A DNA stretch of 55,788 nucleotides from JBAYGJ01 sp041666685 (GCA_041666685.1 JBAYGJ010000002.1:1-55788), one strand, 5' to 3'. Positions 23,988 through 32,435 are shown, counted from the first letter of the stretch. Notes: generated from the letters alone by a model not told the origin. A program made the numbers and translations.

Positions 23988-24608
23988 ATGGCACAACCAA
24001 CCGTGTCAATCATCCTCCCGACATATAACCGGGCCGAATACCTTGATCGATGCATTTCCTCGGTTGAGCGACAAACGTTTCCTGATTGGGAACTGATTAT
24101 TGTAGATGACGGCAGCACCGACGGCAGCAAGAAAATAATCGATGCACATATCCGGCAAAGCTCCCGGATACGGTATACGTTCCAAAACAATCAGGGAGCG
24201 GCGTACGCGGTTAATGCGGGGATCGGGATGGCTCGGGGCACATACCTGGCTTTCATCGACAGTGATGATGAATATTCGCCTGCCCACCTCAAGCGCCATG
24301 TCGAGTATTTACGCGCTCATCCGGCAGTAGACATGGTGCATGGCAGTTTCTCGGTCATCGGCAGCCCGTATGTGAAAGACAAAAATGATATGACGAAAAT
24401 GATCCACCTATCGAAATGCGCGGTATGCGGGACGTTTTTCGGCAAACGCCATGTGTTTACCCAACTGCACGGATTCAAGCCCCTGTACTATAGTAAGGAT
24501 TCGGAATTTTTTGAGCGTGCAGAAAAGGAATTCTCCCTGGTCAGGCTGGACTACGGGACATATATTTACCACCGGGATACGCCCGGCAGCAAGACAAACA
24601 TCGTATAA
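23988..24608 (+). CDS. Family 2 glycosyltransferase (short form)
   Basis: 206 residues, GT-A fold: VSIILPTYNRAEYLDRCISS at the N-terminus, VDDGSTDGS (39-47) and the metal-binding FIDSDDEYSP. At 206 residues it is shorter than the usual 250-330, lacking a C-terminal extension. The acceptor and sugar are unknown; envelope glycan or lipid glycosylation is likely for the family. A TACAAT box (23975-23980) ends 7 nt before the ATG without Shine-Dalgarno, so it is probably leaderless. It is the only plus-strand gene between 20.4 and 44 kb and is flanked by direct repeats of the Atl 3' end. Confidence 0.88.
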   Translation: MAQPTVSIILPTYNRAEYLDRCISSVERQTFPDWELIIVDDGSTDGSKKIIDAHIRQSSRIRYTFQNNQGAAYAVNAGIGMARGTYLAFIDSDDEYSPAHLKRHVEYLRAHPAVDMVHGSFSVIGSPYVKDKNDMTKMIHLSKCAVCGTFFGKRHVFTQLHGFKPLYYSKDSEFFERAEKEFSLVRLDYGTYIYHRDTPGSKTNIV

Positions 24609-24627
24609 GCAGCACCAATATATTGCG

Positions 24628-24969
24628 TTAGGGATGCCAGAGGAATTCGGCCAGGTCAATATAAAAATTGCCCTGTCTTTTTGAAACGCTGACCCCTTCT
24701 TTTCTCAGGAGTTCGGCTTGGAGGTTTTTTGAATGTATTTGGCAGGTGGTACTGATGCGGCCGGCCCGGTTGATGACGCGCTGCCAGGGCACCAGATGCA
24801 GCTGGCTGTCCGGCAGGACGTGTAAGGCCCAGCCGACCATCCTGGCGGCCCGTGGCGAGCCCAGGAGTGCGGCAATCTGGCCATAGGTGGCGACTTTGCC
24901 ACGGGGAATTTGTTTCACCAACGTATAGACGTCAGCAAAGAAGTTGGTTTTATTTTTTAAGGACGGCAT
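24628..24969 (-). CDS. atl: Alkyltransferase-like protein (Atl), MGMT fold
   Basis: 113 residues. The MGMT active-site PCHRV is replaced by P61-W62-Q63-R64-V65, the mark of alkyltransferase-like proteins. These bind O6-alkylguanine and hand the lesion to nucleotide-excision repair but cannot remove the alkyl group. IPRGKVATYGQIA and the GRIS loop fit the wing and helix-turn-helix. It overlaps the upstream gene by 20 nt. A remnant of a second copy lies at 23850-23945. Confidence 0.92.
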   Translation of the reverse strand: MPSLKNKTNFFADVYTLVKQIPRGKVATYGQIAALLGSPRAARMVGWALHVLPDSQLHLVPWQRVINRAGRISTTCQIHSKNLQAELLRKEGVSVSKRQGNFYIDLAEFLWHP

Positions 24970-25741
24970 GGATGAATTTTTTTGTAAAATCGTCAGACCA
25001 TGGCTTGAGAGTAGAAAGTAGCGCTTCGCGCCCGTTGCTTGATGACTTTATCATTTCCCGTCCTACCGACACGAATGCGTCAAACATTTTTTTATTTCGA
25101 GGCGCTTTGGTAGCCAAGTGCTTGAGGAATTGAACTTTGTCCAAGTTAATCATAGGCTTACCGTGCCGGACCGGGTAGCCGACATACGCTCGGATGGTTT
25201 TACGTCCAGCGATAGCGGCCAGTGTCGTGCGCCGCATGCCGTCGAAAAGGCGTAGCGTATGTTCGTGTTTGTCGAAAAAGACGAAAACCGGATGGTGGTC
25301 GCGTTCCGGTCGTGATTGCAGGTTGGGCATGAATTTTTTGAAAAACGTCGGATGATGGTGATAGTATTCGGCGAAATCATAGAACTTACGGTGACAGGAG
25401 TGAATAATTTTATCCACTTGGATAGGATTAAATCCAGTCATGGTTAGATTGTTGATATTCCTGACTTCCAAACGCCACTTATATGACGGGTCGGTTAATA
25501 GGCGGTAAACCGATTTGACCCGCCAACCTTCCGCGATGGCTGATACCAATAGCCAGTAATGATGCAAACCATCGCGTTTGATGAAATTATTGATTGATTT
25601 TTTCAGAAGCCGTCTGAAGTCGTGGCGCTTTATATCGCGAAAAATTTTCAGGAATTCGTGGTACAAAAATTGGTTGGCTAGTATAGTCGGCGCCACGTTC
25701 TTTCGCAGCGTACGTTTGGGCGGAGGGATGTATTGTTTCAT
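24950..25741 (-). CDS. Uncharacterised basic protein with a ParB/Srx-like motif
   Basis: 263 residues, strongly basic and helical. The only motif I can place is RLFDGMRRTTLAAIAGRKTI (about 164-183), which resembles the D-G-x-R-R-x-x-A strand-helix of ParB/sulfiredoxin-fold domains (VIDGHRRLAAA); the preceding hydrophobic VFVFFDK strand fits. It might bind or act on nucleic acid or nucleotide, but this is inference from one motif. A TACAAT box ends 6 nt before the ATG (leaderless). It overlaps atl by 20 nt, and its promoter lies in the end of the C39-like gene upstream. Confidence 0.6.
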   Translation of the reverse strand: MKQYIPPPKRTLRKNVAPTILANQFLYHEFLKIFRDIKRHDFRRLLKKSINNFIKRDGLHHYWLLVSAIAEGWRVKSVYRLLTDPSYKWRLEVRNINNLTMTGFNPIQVDKIIHSCHRKFYDFAEYYHHHPTFFKKFMPNLQSRPERDHHPVFVFFDKHEHTLRLFDGMRRTTLAAIAGRKTIRAYVGYPVRHGKPMINLDKVQFLKHLATKAPRNKKMFDAFVSVGREMIKSSSNGREALLSTLKPWSDDFTKKFIHAVLKK

Positions 25742-25745
25742 ATAG

Positions 25746-26213
25746 TTATTGTAACATGTTTTTACTGGGGAGAGGCGAAATCACAACCAGCCAGCGTGTT
25801 GATCTTCCGCCAGCAGCGGACCAGCGTCGGAAAAAGTCTGGTTTTGATAATTTACAATGAGAGCCATTCCAAGGGTCCGCCAGGATAATCGACTTCTTAT
25901 TCAGGTGGCGCACGACACTGTAATGCAGTTCGTTGTCGGATGGTTCACGAAAAAGCACGATAATTTTCATTTTGAGAAACAAGGCCTTTTGGATATCTGA
26001 TAAAAGGGCACGGCTTTTAACGCTAGTGTGTAAGCCAAACCGTTCAAGGATTTTTTGTATGTTTTTTCTTGTAGTGCCTGTCCGAAATTTTGTGCGCGCC
26101 AGTCGTGCGATCGTGCGCTGGGGAACTCGGATGCCGAAACACCCTAAAACCATTTGGACGGATGCCGGGCCGCACCAATAGTCTTTCTGTTGTTTATGGT
26201 AGTTGAGGATCAT
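25746..26213 (-). CDS. C39-like papain-fold peptidase domain protein
   Basis: 155 residues forming a single C39-type domain with Cys14 in YWCGPASVQMVL, His97 in ELHYSVV and Asp113 in LADPWNG, so the catalytic triad is complete. C39 domains cleave double-glycine leaders of peptides; free-standing cytosolic ones also occur as general cysteine peptidases. There is no transporter or signal peptide. It lies 4 nt upstream of the ParB/Srx-like gene, and the pair looks like a unit. Confidence 0.8.
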   Translation of the reverse strand: MILNYHKQQKDYWCGPASVQMVLGCFGIRVPQRTIARLARTKFRTGTTRKNIQKILERFGLHTSVKSRALLSDIQKALFLKMKIIVLFREPSDNELHYSVVRHLNKKSIILADPWNGSHCKLSKPDFFRRWSAAGGRSTRWLVVISPLPSKNMLQ

Positions 26214-26227
26214 CGTCAGGTTGAAAA

Positions 26228-26252
26228 AACTCCCAGTAATATTGCTGGGTAT
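26228..26252 (-). terminator. Intrinsic terminator after the DapF-like gene
   Basis: Minus strand CCCAG-CAATATTA-CTGGG followed by AG and six T. A TATACT box lies just before it, so it would also sit at the start of any transcript made from that box toward the C39-like gene. Confidence 0.7.
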
Positions 26253-26325
26253 AGTATAGCATTTTGATTTTTAAAATGTGAGCGTCCGATGCTAAAAACG
26301 CGACGGTAGTCAGGTGCGATGGCGC

Positions 26326-27165
26326 TTATACAGCGAATGAAGGTTCTGGCTGGGCGTTGGCAAGATCGTGGGCACGCTCATCTATGAATACCGGTATTGG
26401 TTGAACTGCAGATAATTCGCGTACAACACCGGACAGGGAAACCATATGTCCGTGCGCGATTGATTTGTGTAATTGGACCTGGTAGTGCGCGCCACTCGGC
26501 TGGATAATGCGGTAACCGTCGGTCTGATGGTGCTGCCGCTCAATCGCGAGAGCTGCAGCAATACTGCCGGAGGCACAGCCGGTTTCCCTGATAAGCGTGT
26601 TTGTAGCCTTGACCCAAATGTAGGGGTTGATGTGATATGTATTGCCTATAGCGCTGACACCGATAATCCCCATCGCGGCTAGATGACGATCTTGCTGTTG
26701 GTGGCGGTTTAAGAGGTCGCGTGCCATCACCAAGTCATGGGCATATGAAATGATGAGGTGCTGGATGCCCTGTAATTTTACTAAATATCCATGGCTGGTA
26801 TTTTCCTGACTGACAATAAAATCATTGCCAATTAACAGAGTGACATCATTCTTGTTTATCTCTACATGCACCATACCCGAAAAACCGGATACTTCCAGTG
26901 CGACCTTGGATCGGCCGTTTTGTCTAGCCCAGACATACGCGGCGCACCGCGCTGCATTGCCACAAAATTCTCCCCCCATCATTTCGAGTCCCGCGTCAGC
27001 GGAATGATGGCGCGGGGGCACCAGGAAGCCCACTTGTTCGATGGACGGGTTTTGGCTCATGATCATGTTGCCGACCGCTGCATAAGCGGTAGGTTTGACT
27101 GGGCGGGTGACAATCGCGGTTTCATTGCCTCCTGGCCATAGTTTTTCAAATGGGATTGGTATCAT
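26326..27165 (-). CDS. DapF-like diaminopimelate epimerase family protein
   Basis: 279 residues, two-base epimerase fold with both catalytic cysteines: Cys68 in GGEFCGNAARC and Cys197 in ETGCASGS. The first motif differs from canonical DapF (MCGNGMRC) and the N-terminus lacks the usual FxKMHGxGND (here FEKLWPGGNE). The substrate may therefore be another amino acid, as in the DapF-like histidine racemase of the staphylopine pathway. Its start overlaps the end of an unknown 518-residue gene by 4 nt, so the two act together. Peptidoglycan meso-DAP synthesis is the default alternative. Confidence 0.8.
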   Translation of the reverse strand: MIPIPFEKLWPGGNETAIVTRPVKPTAYAAVGNMIMSQNPSIEQVGFLVPPRHHSADAGLEMMGGEFCGNAARCAAYVWARQNGRSKVALEVSGFSGMVHVEINKNDVTLLIGNDFIVSQENTSHGYLVKLQGIQHLIISYAHDLVMARDLLNRHQQQDRHLAAMGIIGVSAIGNTYHINPYIWVKATNTLIRETGCASGSIAAALAIERQHHQTDGYRIIQPSGAHYQVQLHKSIAHGHMVSLSGVVRELSAVQPIPVFIDERAHDLANAQPEPSFAV

Positions 27166-28718
27166 GTGATTTCAACGCAGGCATTAATTTTTTTATCCAA
27201 TCCAATGGACGTGGTAATGTCTTCTTTGGTCAGTTTAGTGAGTAGCAGATCTTGTTCGTTTTCCGGATATATGATCCGATACATCTCGGGCATCATAGGT
27301 GACAGTGCTTCCTCGAGTGTAATGGTATGCGATGTTTCTACTAATATCCTCCAAGTATCTGGGGTTCCACGAAGGATCAAATCAAGCCCTGTAGCTGGGG
27401 CCAGCGTACCGTCGTGTGTTTTGATAAAGGCAGTAATAAAATCCCCGCATAATTTATCGGTTATGGTGTCAGCGCTTATGGCCGCGCTTTCCTGGTCTCC
27501 AACCTCATTCAGCATTGATAGGTATGCTTTTTTAATTTGCGTCAGGTAATTCACCTGGTTGAACCCGCCCAACAGCTTCAGCCCGTAATAACAGGACAAA
27601 ACTAAGAAAACGAGAAGCGTGCTGGGGATGAGCTCGCGTTTGTTTATTGCGGTAGTGATCCCCCGAGGAGTCAGTTCGACGCGGAAGTGACCGTCTGACG
27701 TGATCAGATCGTCTCCCTCTTTCCATAATTGTTGTTTGTATTTCCTGTCAGGAGGCAGTGCCCAAAATAAGTATGTGCCGAGTTTTTGGGCTAGAGAGAA
27801 CCCGCCCATGATGGTGTCGAATTTTTCAATGAGGAGTTTTTGGTACATCGGGTCAAACAATATCCGGTGGATAACGGTATCAGAACTGATGTGATGTTGT
27901 ACGAGCAATTGCGTGACGAGCATTTCGGACTCCAGGTATATTACGGAGGGATACTGCATTGGTTGGGGGGAGAAAAATTTTTTCCATAAAGCATCGTTGG
28001 TTTTTGTAATCTGGTCGGAATACGTCGAACAGTTCATTACGTCAGGTGACTGATACACTTCTGATATCAATGATTTTAGTTGCCGGCCTTGGTGGGTGGT
28101 CAGGTGTTTTTCTGAAACCAGCCTGTCGATTTTATTGGGTATTAGCCGCATTTCTTTTTCGGAGAACCCGGGATAGTGGATGACAGAATGGGCGCGTATG
28201 CTGTCCGGGAAAAATGGCAATGGAATGGGGGTTTTTGGGGAAGTGCCAGCGCTCGTTATCAGCAGTCCTCTGGGGTAGGAGGAATTGTTGAAGGATATAT
28301 TGGCGCAGGCCAGTACAATGACATGTCGAAGTGATGGGTTGTTGCTGCCTGCCAGGGTAGCGGCAGTAATGAGGTTTGAACTTAAGAAAAATGGGTGGCA
28401 CAGAGGACCGTGGTGGTCAGCGGTGGAAATTGTATAATGTATTGATAATTGTTTCGCGGCGCTTTTGGCGATTTCTGGGCCGAGTCGTTTTTCTGTTTCC
28501 TGATGAAACGTTTCGATGAATTCGGCTTTTCTATTTGATCCTTTTGAATTTTCCGAAACAGCCTGGTATTGTGCGGCATATTCATATAGGCTTATCTTGC
28601 CGTAGCGAGATAGGATTTCGCCCAGGATTGGTCTATATGCGAAAATTTTTTCCTTCAGAGCCGCGAACTGCAGCGTGGTTTGGCTTTTGGCTGCTTGAGT
28701 ACTCATGGTTTTTTCCAT
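27162..28718 (-). CDS. Uncharacterised 518-residue protein paired with the DapF-like epimerase
   Basis: I do not recognise the family with confidence. Visible features: a mostly helical N-terminal third, a conserved-looking STADHHGPLCHPFFLSSNLI stretch (about 98-117) rich in His and Pro as in a metal or active site, a RGLLITSAGTSPKTPIPLPFFPDS loop, one hydrophobic segment LIPSTLLVFLVLSCYYGLKLLGG (about 365-388) and an acidic C-terminus. There is no signal peptide. It overlaps the DapF-like gene by 4 nt (ATGA). The start could also be the Met at codon 5. An enzyme using or making the epimerised amino acid is a reasonable guess and no more. Confidence 0.7.
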   Translation of the reverse strand: MEKTMSTQAAKSQTTLQFAALKEKIFAYRPILGEILSRYGKISLYEYAAQYQAVSENSKGSNRKAEFIETFHQETEKRLGPEIAKSAAKQLSIHYTISTADHHGPLCHPFFLSSNLITAATLAGSNNPSLRHVIVLACANISFNNSSYPRGLLITSAGTSPKTPIPLPFFPDSIRAHSVIHYPGFSEKEMRLIPNKIDRLVSEKHLTTHQGRQLKSLISEVYQSPDVMNCSTYSDQITKTNDALWKKFFSPQPMQYPSVIYLESEMLVTQLLVQHHISSDTVIHRILFDPMYQKLLIEKFDTIMGGFSLAQKLGTYLFWALPPDRKYKQQLWKEGDDLITSDGHFRVELTPRGITTAINKRELIPSTLLVFLVLSCYYGLKLLGGFNQVNYLTQIKKAYLSMLNEVGDQESAAISADTITDKLCGDFITAFIKTHDGTLAPATGLDLILRGTPDTWRILVETSHTITLEEALSPMMPEMYRIIYPENEQDLLLTKLTKEDITTSIGLDKKINACVEIT

Positions 28719-28743
28719 ATCAACTTATGTGTTCTGCGTTAGC

Positions 28744-28767
28744 AAAAAAACACAGTCTAATCTGTGT
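28744..28767 (-). terminator. Intrinsic terminator after the 49-aa gene
   Basis: Minus strand CACAG-ATTAGA-CTGTG followed by seven T. Confidence 0.8.
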
Positions 28768-28779
28768 TGGACTGCAATT

Positions 28780-28929
28780 TCAAAATAAAAATTGTGCTTG
28801 GGATGCAGTAGTCTTTTTCCGCATGACCTTACCGAGAATCATGTTTTGATTTCGGGGGGCTTTTCTGAGGGTATTGATTGTCTGGCTTACCGACGGACGT
28901 GAAGGGTCATCGGTTGCAGAATTGGTCAT
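28780..28929 (-). CDS. Small basic protein (49 aa), hypothetical
   Basis: ATG at 28929 to TGA at 28780. The peptide starts MTNSATDDPSRPSVSQTINT and has a basic second half (LRKAPRNQN, KVMRKKTT). A TATATT box ends 8 nt before the ATG, the same leaderless geometry as larger genes here, and a good terminator follows 13 nt after the stop, so it looks like a complete transcription unit. It has no membrane segment and no known domain. It lies between the sensor gene and the 518-residue gene, on the same strand as both. Confidence 0.45.
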   Translation of the reverse strand: MTNSATDDPSRPSVSQTINTLRKAPRNQNMILGKVMRKKTTASQAQFLF

Positions 28930-29075
28930 ACATCAAAAATATAGGTTGACACCCATGGTACACCCATATCGGCGAATAGTCAATGCTGCTGTTTTTTAAA
29001 TTGGCGTTTTTCTCCAATAATAGCAAAAAAATCCCCCTAACGCCGGATACGTATACGGATTAGCAGTAGCGTATG

Positions 29076-30260
29076 CTAATCAGACCAGGGCGTGGCCGTT
29101 GGGGTATCGTCATGTTTTTTTGGCGCCTTTGCCGCTTTGAGTTTTTTGTCAATTTGTTCGAGGACTGAGGCCATTTGCCCGACTTCATTGTTAGGTAATG
29201 TATCTGAGGAAGATTCGTAATTACCGGATTCGATATGCTGGGCCATACGCAGCAACTCCTTCATGGTTCTGCTGATGCGGCCACTTAGAAAAAAAGCGAA
29301 TCCTGTTACGGCTCCCATGACCCCTAGCCCGGTGAGGGCGTATACCCAGCCCAGATTATCTACTGGTTCCGTTACTTCATTTTCCATCATTTCAACTAAA
29401 AAACACCATTGTTGGGATTTTACATAGCCATGACCGCCAATTATGACGTCTCCGCTTGGGCTCTTGTATCTGGCCTGCTCTTCGTTATGTGATTCGACGG
29501 CGTCTGAGTCCCCACCGTATTTTTTTATATCAGCCAAGCATGTCAGGGTATTCGGGTTACTTATTCGCTCAAGTAACGCCTGATTAGAGAATCGACCCGC
29601 AGTCAGGCGCTGGCCGTCTTTATTGATCAAGTATGATTCGCCGGTATTACCAAGGGCGGTAGGGTCAGTTACTATATCGGAAATTTTATTGAAACGGAAA
29701 CGACTGACTGCAACGCCAACAATTTTTGTATTATTTATGACAGGGACGGCGACATTAATATCCGCCTCGTTGGCGTTTGAGGAGTTGAGATATGCCGCTG
29801 AAATGTACGGGATGGATCGACCGTTGAGAAATTCTTGGGATTTTGACAGATCCCCGCCCAATGCAGTATTGAGAAATGATGAAGCTATGAGCGTGCCCTT
29901 CGAGTCCAAAAGATAAATTTCTATCAAGTTGTCGATTAGTGGAAATTTATTTTTTAGCAGATACATGGACAATTCATTTTTAACGCAGGGGCTGGTCGCG
30001 TGTCCATTTTCGGAAAGGCAGCCTGAAATAAATTCGTCGCTGGCGGTTAATTTTGTGAAGCTTTTTATTTCATCAAGGTAAGTTTCAATGTGTTCGGAGC
30101 GTTCGTTGATGATGGTGCCTAAATGTTCAGATTGGGAAATTTTTATATCAGCTCGCAGCGCGCCCATACTTATATATATAGCTGTACTAGTTACTATAGC
30201 TGCAAAAATACAAATTGGCAGAACAATGCGATATGTTAGATGTCCTGTGCGAATTTTCAT
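29076..30260 (-). CDS. Membrane sensor with extracellular dCache-like domain and HAMP, no output domain
   Basis: 394 residues: membrane helix 1 (about 10-32), an extracellular dCache-type region of about 270 residues containing SEHIETYLDEIKSFTKLTAS and a SYLINKDGQ strand, membrane helix 2 (about 303-326), then a HAMP-like segment (SGRISRTMKELLRMAQHIES). It ends about 60 residues later in a short coiled coil. No histidine-kinase, GGDEF or methyl-accepting module follows, and the next gene is not one either. It must signal through a partner or be a decoy or adhesin-like relic. Two cysteines at about 80 and 92 may form a disulfide. Confidence 0.8.
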   Translation of the reverse strand: MKIRTGHLTYRIVLPICIFAAIVTSTAIYISMGALRADIKISQSEHLGTIINERSEHIETYLDEIKSFTKLTASDEFISGCLSENGHATSPCVKNELSMYLLKNKFPLIDNLIEIYLLDSKGTLIASSFLNTALGGDLSKSQEFLNGRSIPYISAAYLNSSNANEADINVAVPVINNTKIVGVAVSRFRFNKISDIVTDPTALGNTGESYLINKDGQRLTAGRFSNQALLERISNPNTLTCLADIKKYGGDSDAVESHNEEQARYKSPSGDVIIGGHGYVKSQQWCFLVEMMENEVTEPVDNLGWVYALTGLGVMGAVTGFAFFLSGRISRTMKELLRMAQHIESGNYESSSDTLPNNEVGQMASVLEQIDKKLKAAKAPKKHDDTPTATPWSD

Positions 30261-30274
30261 AATTACAGAAATTA

Positions 30275-30383
30275 TTGGTCGGGGTGCCCGGGACCCTTCG
30301 ACTTCGCTCAGGGCAGGCTTGTCACCGCCATCCTGTCATCTGACAGGATAGGTCCCGGCGGACCCCCCCGACGATACCGTCGG
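30275..30383 (-). repeat. tRNA-Pro 3' end copy with palindromic inserts
   Basis: 30275-30291 repeats 17 nt of the tRNA-Pro 3' end with its CCA. It is followed by CCCTTCGACTTCGCTCAGGG (30294-30313), an ATCCTGTCA..TGACAGGAT hairpin and CCGACgataccGTCGG (about 30368-30383). CCGGGACC near 30288 and GGTCCCGG near 30351 close part of it as an inverted repeat. Confidence 0.72.
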
Positions 30384-30448
30384 AAATGATTCCAGCCCTC
30401 CCCAGAGACTGGTCCGCTGAATACAGTAATTAAACTATTAAATTTATT

Positions 30449-30525
30449 TGGTCGGGGTGCCCGGACTTGAACCGGGGACCTCTCGCTCCCAAAGCGAGCG
30501 TTCTAGCCAACTGAACTACACCCCG
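30449..30525 (-). tRNA. tRNA-Pro(UGG)
   Basis: Acceptor CGGGGTG/CACCCCG, anticodon arm CTCGC-TTTGGGA-GCGAG (anticodon UGG), T loop TTCAAGT, discriminator A, CCA encoded (30449-30451). Confidence 0.95.
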
Positions 30526-30641
30526 TAGAAAATTGTGTATATTACAAAACCAGCGATTACTGCGTCACTGTAGCATGGGTTTTGTATTTTTTCAAGCAAT
30601 CCCTCGACCCCCAAGAAGTTGTTTATTTGGGGGAAGGGCGA

Positions 30642-31961
30642 TTATTGGAATATTTTATTATCCAATAATGTTGTTGCCAGCCGGTTGAACAAGGGCTCGG
30701 GGGAGCTTTGTACCTGATGCAAAAAAGTACGTTCCTCCTGCTTGTTCAAATTACGTCGGCCAATGACATATTCAATTGTCTGGTGAATATCGGCCTGATG
30801 GTGGGCAGGTGCGCTAGCAAAAAGGCGCATAACTTTATCCCTGTCATTGTCAGTGATATCTGGCGCCTGTTGTGCAAGCATGATGTTGATCAGCTCATCT
30901 GTGCTCAATCCGTCTAATGTATCAATTTCCGTTTTTTCTTCCTCAGTAACTCCTGCCCGGATTTCGTTCCAGACGTTTTCTGGGAGCCTTTTTTTGGGGA
31001 AGGCGAATTCCGTCCCGGGATGCAATTCTGGGGAGAAAACCTGTCGGTATAAAGGCGAATCCTGCCCACCGGTCAATCTGGTCAGTATTATGCCTGATTC
31101 CCGTTTCATTTTTTCGGCTCGTTGCTCGGCTTCCTGAGTAGATAGTGGGAAAATATTCCGCATCGGCATTTCGAGGTAATGGACGATATTTGTCCAGCTT
31201 TGTTTAGGATCCGTCCCGGCATTGAATTTGTCTTGCGGTAAGTTGTTAAATAGGGGAAATGACTTATCAAACGAGAGGCGTTCATCAGGGTACAGCGCCG
31301 CTCCCCGCTGTACGCCGTCTGTTACGACGTTCCTGACAAATTCCCGGCTCCCTAAAATTCCAGCCAGCCGATCAATTGATTGGACATGATGTGTAATCGG
31401 GTCACGTTCGTCATTGGCGCCTCCGTGGAACAGCGCTGCGCCAATCACCCGTCGGTTGAAAGCTTTTGACGCCTCAATCATTTCGGGATCCTGTTCAGAT
31501 CCGACTTTATATTTTCTGGCCATCAGTGCGCCAAGATATCCGCTCAATGCGGCATGCAGCTGGATCTGTCTTCCTTTTTTGAAATCCATGGCTCCGGATC
31601 GCTCTTGGCTCAATAATTCAGGGTATCTCCCTAAATCATGAAGCAGCGAAGCATAGAGAGTCAGGTATTGTTCGCTTTTTGAAATTTTTCCTGTTTGGGC
31701 CAAATATAAAAATTCCAGCATATCATATGATATGTGTGTCGTGTCATGTCCCAATGTTTCCCGGTGCTCTTTCGTGTCCCACATATTTAGCATTTCAGTA
31801 AGAGCGCCATCAAATTGCTCGGGATACTTTTCGATCAGTTGGGTCAGTTTCTGATCGCCAAAATGGATATCTTCCGGTTTTGGGAGCTGCCCTCCGAAGC
31901 GCTCCATTGTTTCGGGAGTTTTGTCTCCTAGTTGATCGTACCATTCAGGAGATTTTTCCAT
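30642..31961 (-). CDS. HD-domain phosphohydrolase-like protein
   Basis: 439 residues. The N-terminal 220 residues hold an HD fold: H72-D73 (GHDTTH), then H108-D109 in LLHDLGRYPE and a downstream FHGGANDERD histidine, enough for a metal-dependent phosphohydrolase. The C-terminal half is helical and unrecognised. HD enzymes act on (p)ppGpp, dNTPs, cyclic dinucleotides or tRNA ends; the sequence does not decide. A strong hairpin (CCCCCAA..TTGGGGG, 30607-30634) lies just downstream of the stop. It starts 7 nt after the MazG-like gene. Confidence 0.78.
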   Translation of the reverse strand: MEKSPEWYDQLGDKTPETMERFGGQLPKPEDIHFGDQKLTQLIEKYPEQFDGALTEMLNMWDTKEHRETLGHDTTHISYDMLEFLYLAQTGKISKSEQYLTLYASLLHDLGRYPELLSQERSGAMDFKKGRQIQLHAALSGYLGALMARKYKVGSEQDPEMIEASKAFNRRVIGAALFHGGANDERDPITHHVQSIDRLAGILGSREFVRNVVTDGVQRGAALYPDERLSFDKSFPLFNNLPQDKFNAGTDPKQSWTNIVHYLEMPMRNIFPLSTQEAEQRAEKMKRESGIILTRLTGGQDSPLYRQVFSPELHPGTEFAFPKKRLPENVWNEIRAGVTEEEKTEIDTLDGLSTDELINIMLAQQAPDITDNDRDKVMRLFASAPAHHQADIHQTIEYVIGRRNLNKQEERTFLHQVQSSPEPLFNRLATTLLDNKIFQ

Positions 31962-31968
31962 ACAGTTC

Positions 31969-32360
31969 TTATGTTATTGTTTTGCCATGGCGGTCACGAC
32001 GTTTTTCATTTGTTTTGTAGCCGTCATCCGATGACCAGAATAAGTACAGTTTTTTCTGAAACCCGCCCTTGTGGAGGAAATTTTTCTTTTGGGCCTGACG
32101 AATGTCTTGGGTTGATATTTTTTTAAGTTTTTTTATCTCGTCGATTACATCCAGTACATCGGCGATCTCATCAGCCAATTTAAAAAACGGTTCTTGGCTT
32201 TTTGCAACCCAGTCGCCTCTTCCTCAACTTTCTTAATAAGTTCTTTCTCGAATTCCTTTAGTTTGAGCTTCTTGAATTTGGCAGTAGCCCCAGCCGTTTT
32301 AATCCGTTCTGGAATTTTGTCGCGGACCAGCTTGTAGTAATATATCTTTTTCATTACCAA
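31969..32360 (-). CDS. MazG/PRA-PH-like nucleotide pyrophosphohydrolase split over two frames, candidate -1 frameshift
   Basis: The 5' frame (32360 down to about 32185) gives MKKIYYYKLVRDKIPERIK and a helical region; the 3' frame (to 31969) gives LADEIADVLDVIDEIKKLKK and a RQAQKKNFLHKGGF end. Together they make one all-alpha NTP-pyrophosphohydrolase-like protein with KLVRDKIP, a double-Glu helix (VEEEA) and EIADVLDVIDEI. The frames join at T TTT TTA (32181-32187, minus strand), a textbook slippery heptamer in the right phase: a -1 slip reads AAA TTG GCT GAT and restores the protein. Without slippage the product ends after about 70 residues. A homopolymer error or a plain mutation is the alternative. 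A TACAAT box ends 5 nt before the first ATG. Confidence 0.7.
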
Positions 32361-32435
32361 TTGTAGTGGTTGTATCCACTCTATAATAACATGGCTAATT
32401 TATTCTTGGAATGGGATGGTGCCGAGGGCCAGGAT

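Noticed and set aside
28535..28849. Plus-strand 104-codon frame
   Set aside because: It lies over the start of the 518-aa gene and the 49-aa gene on the other strand and has no start signals.
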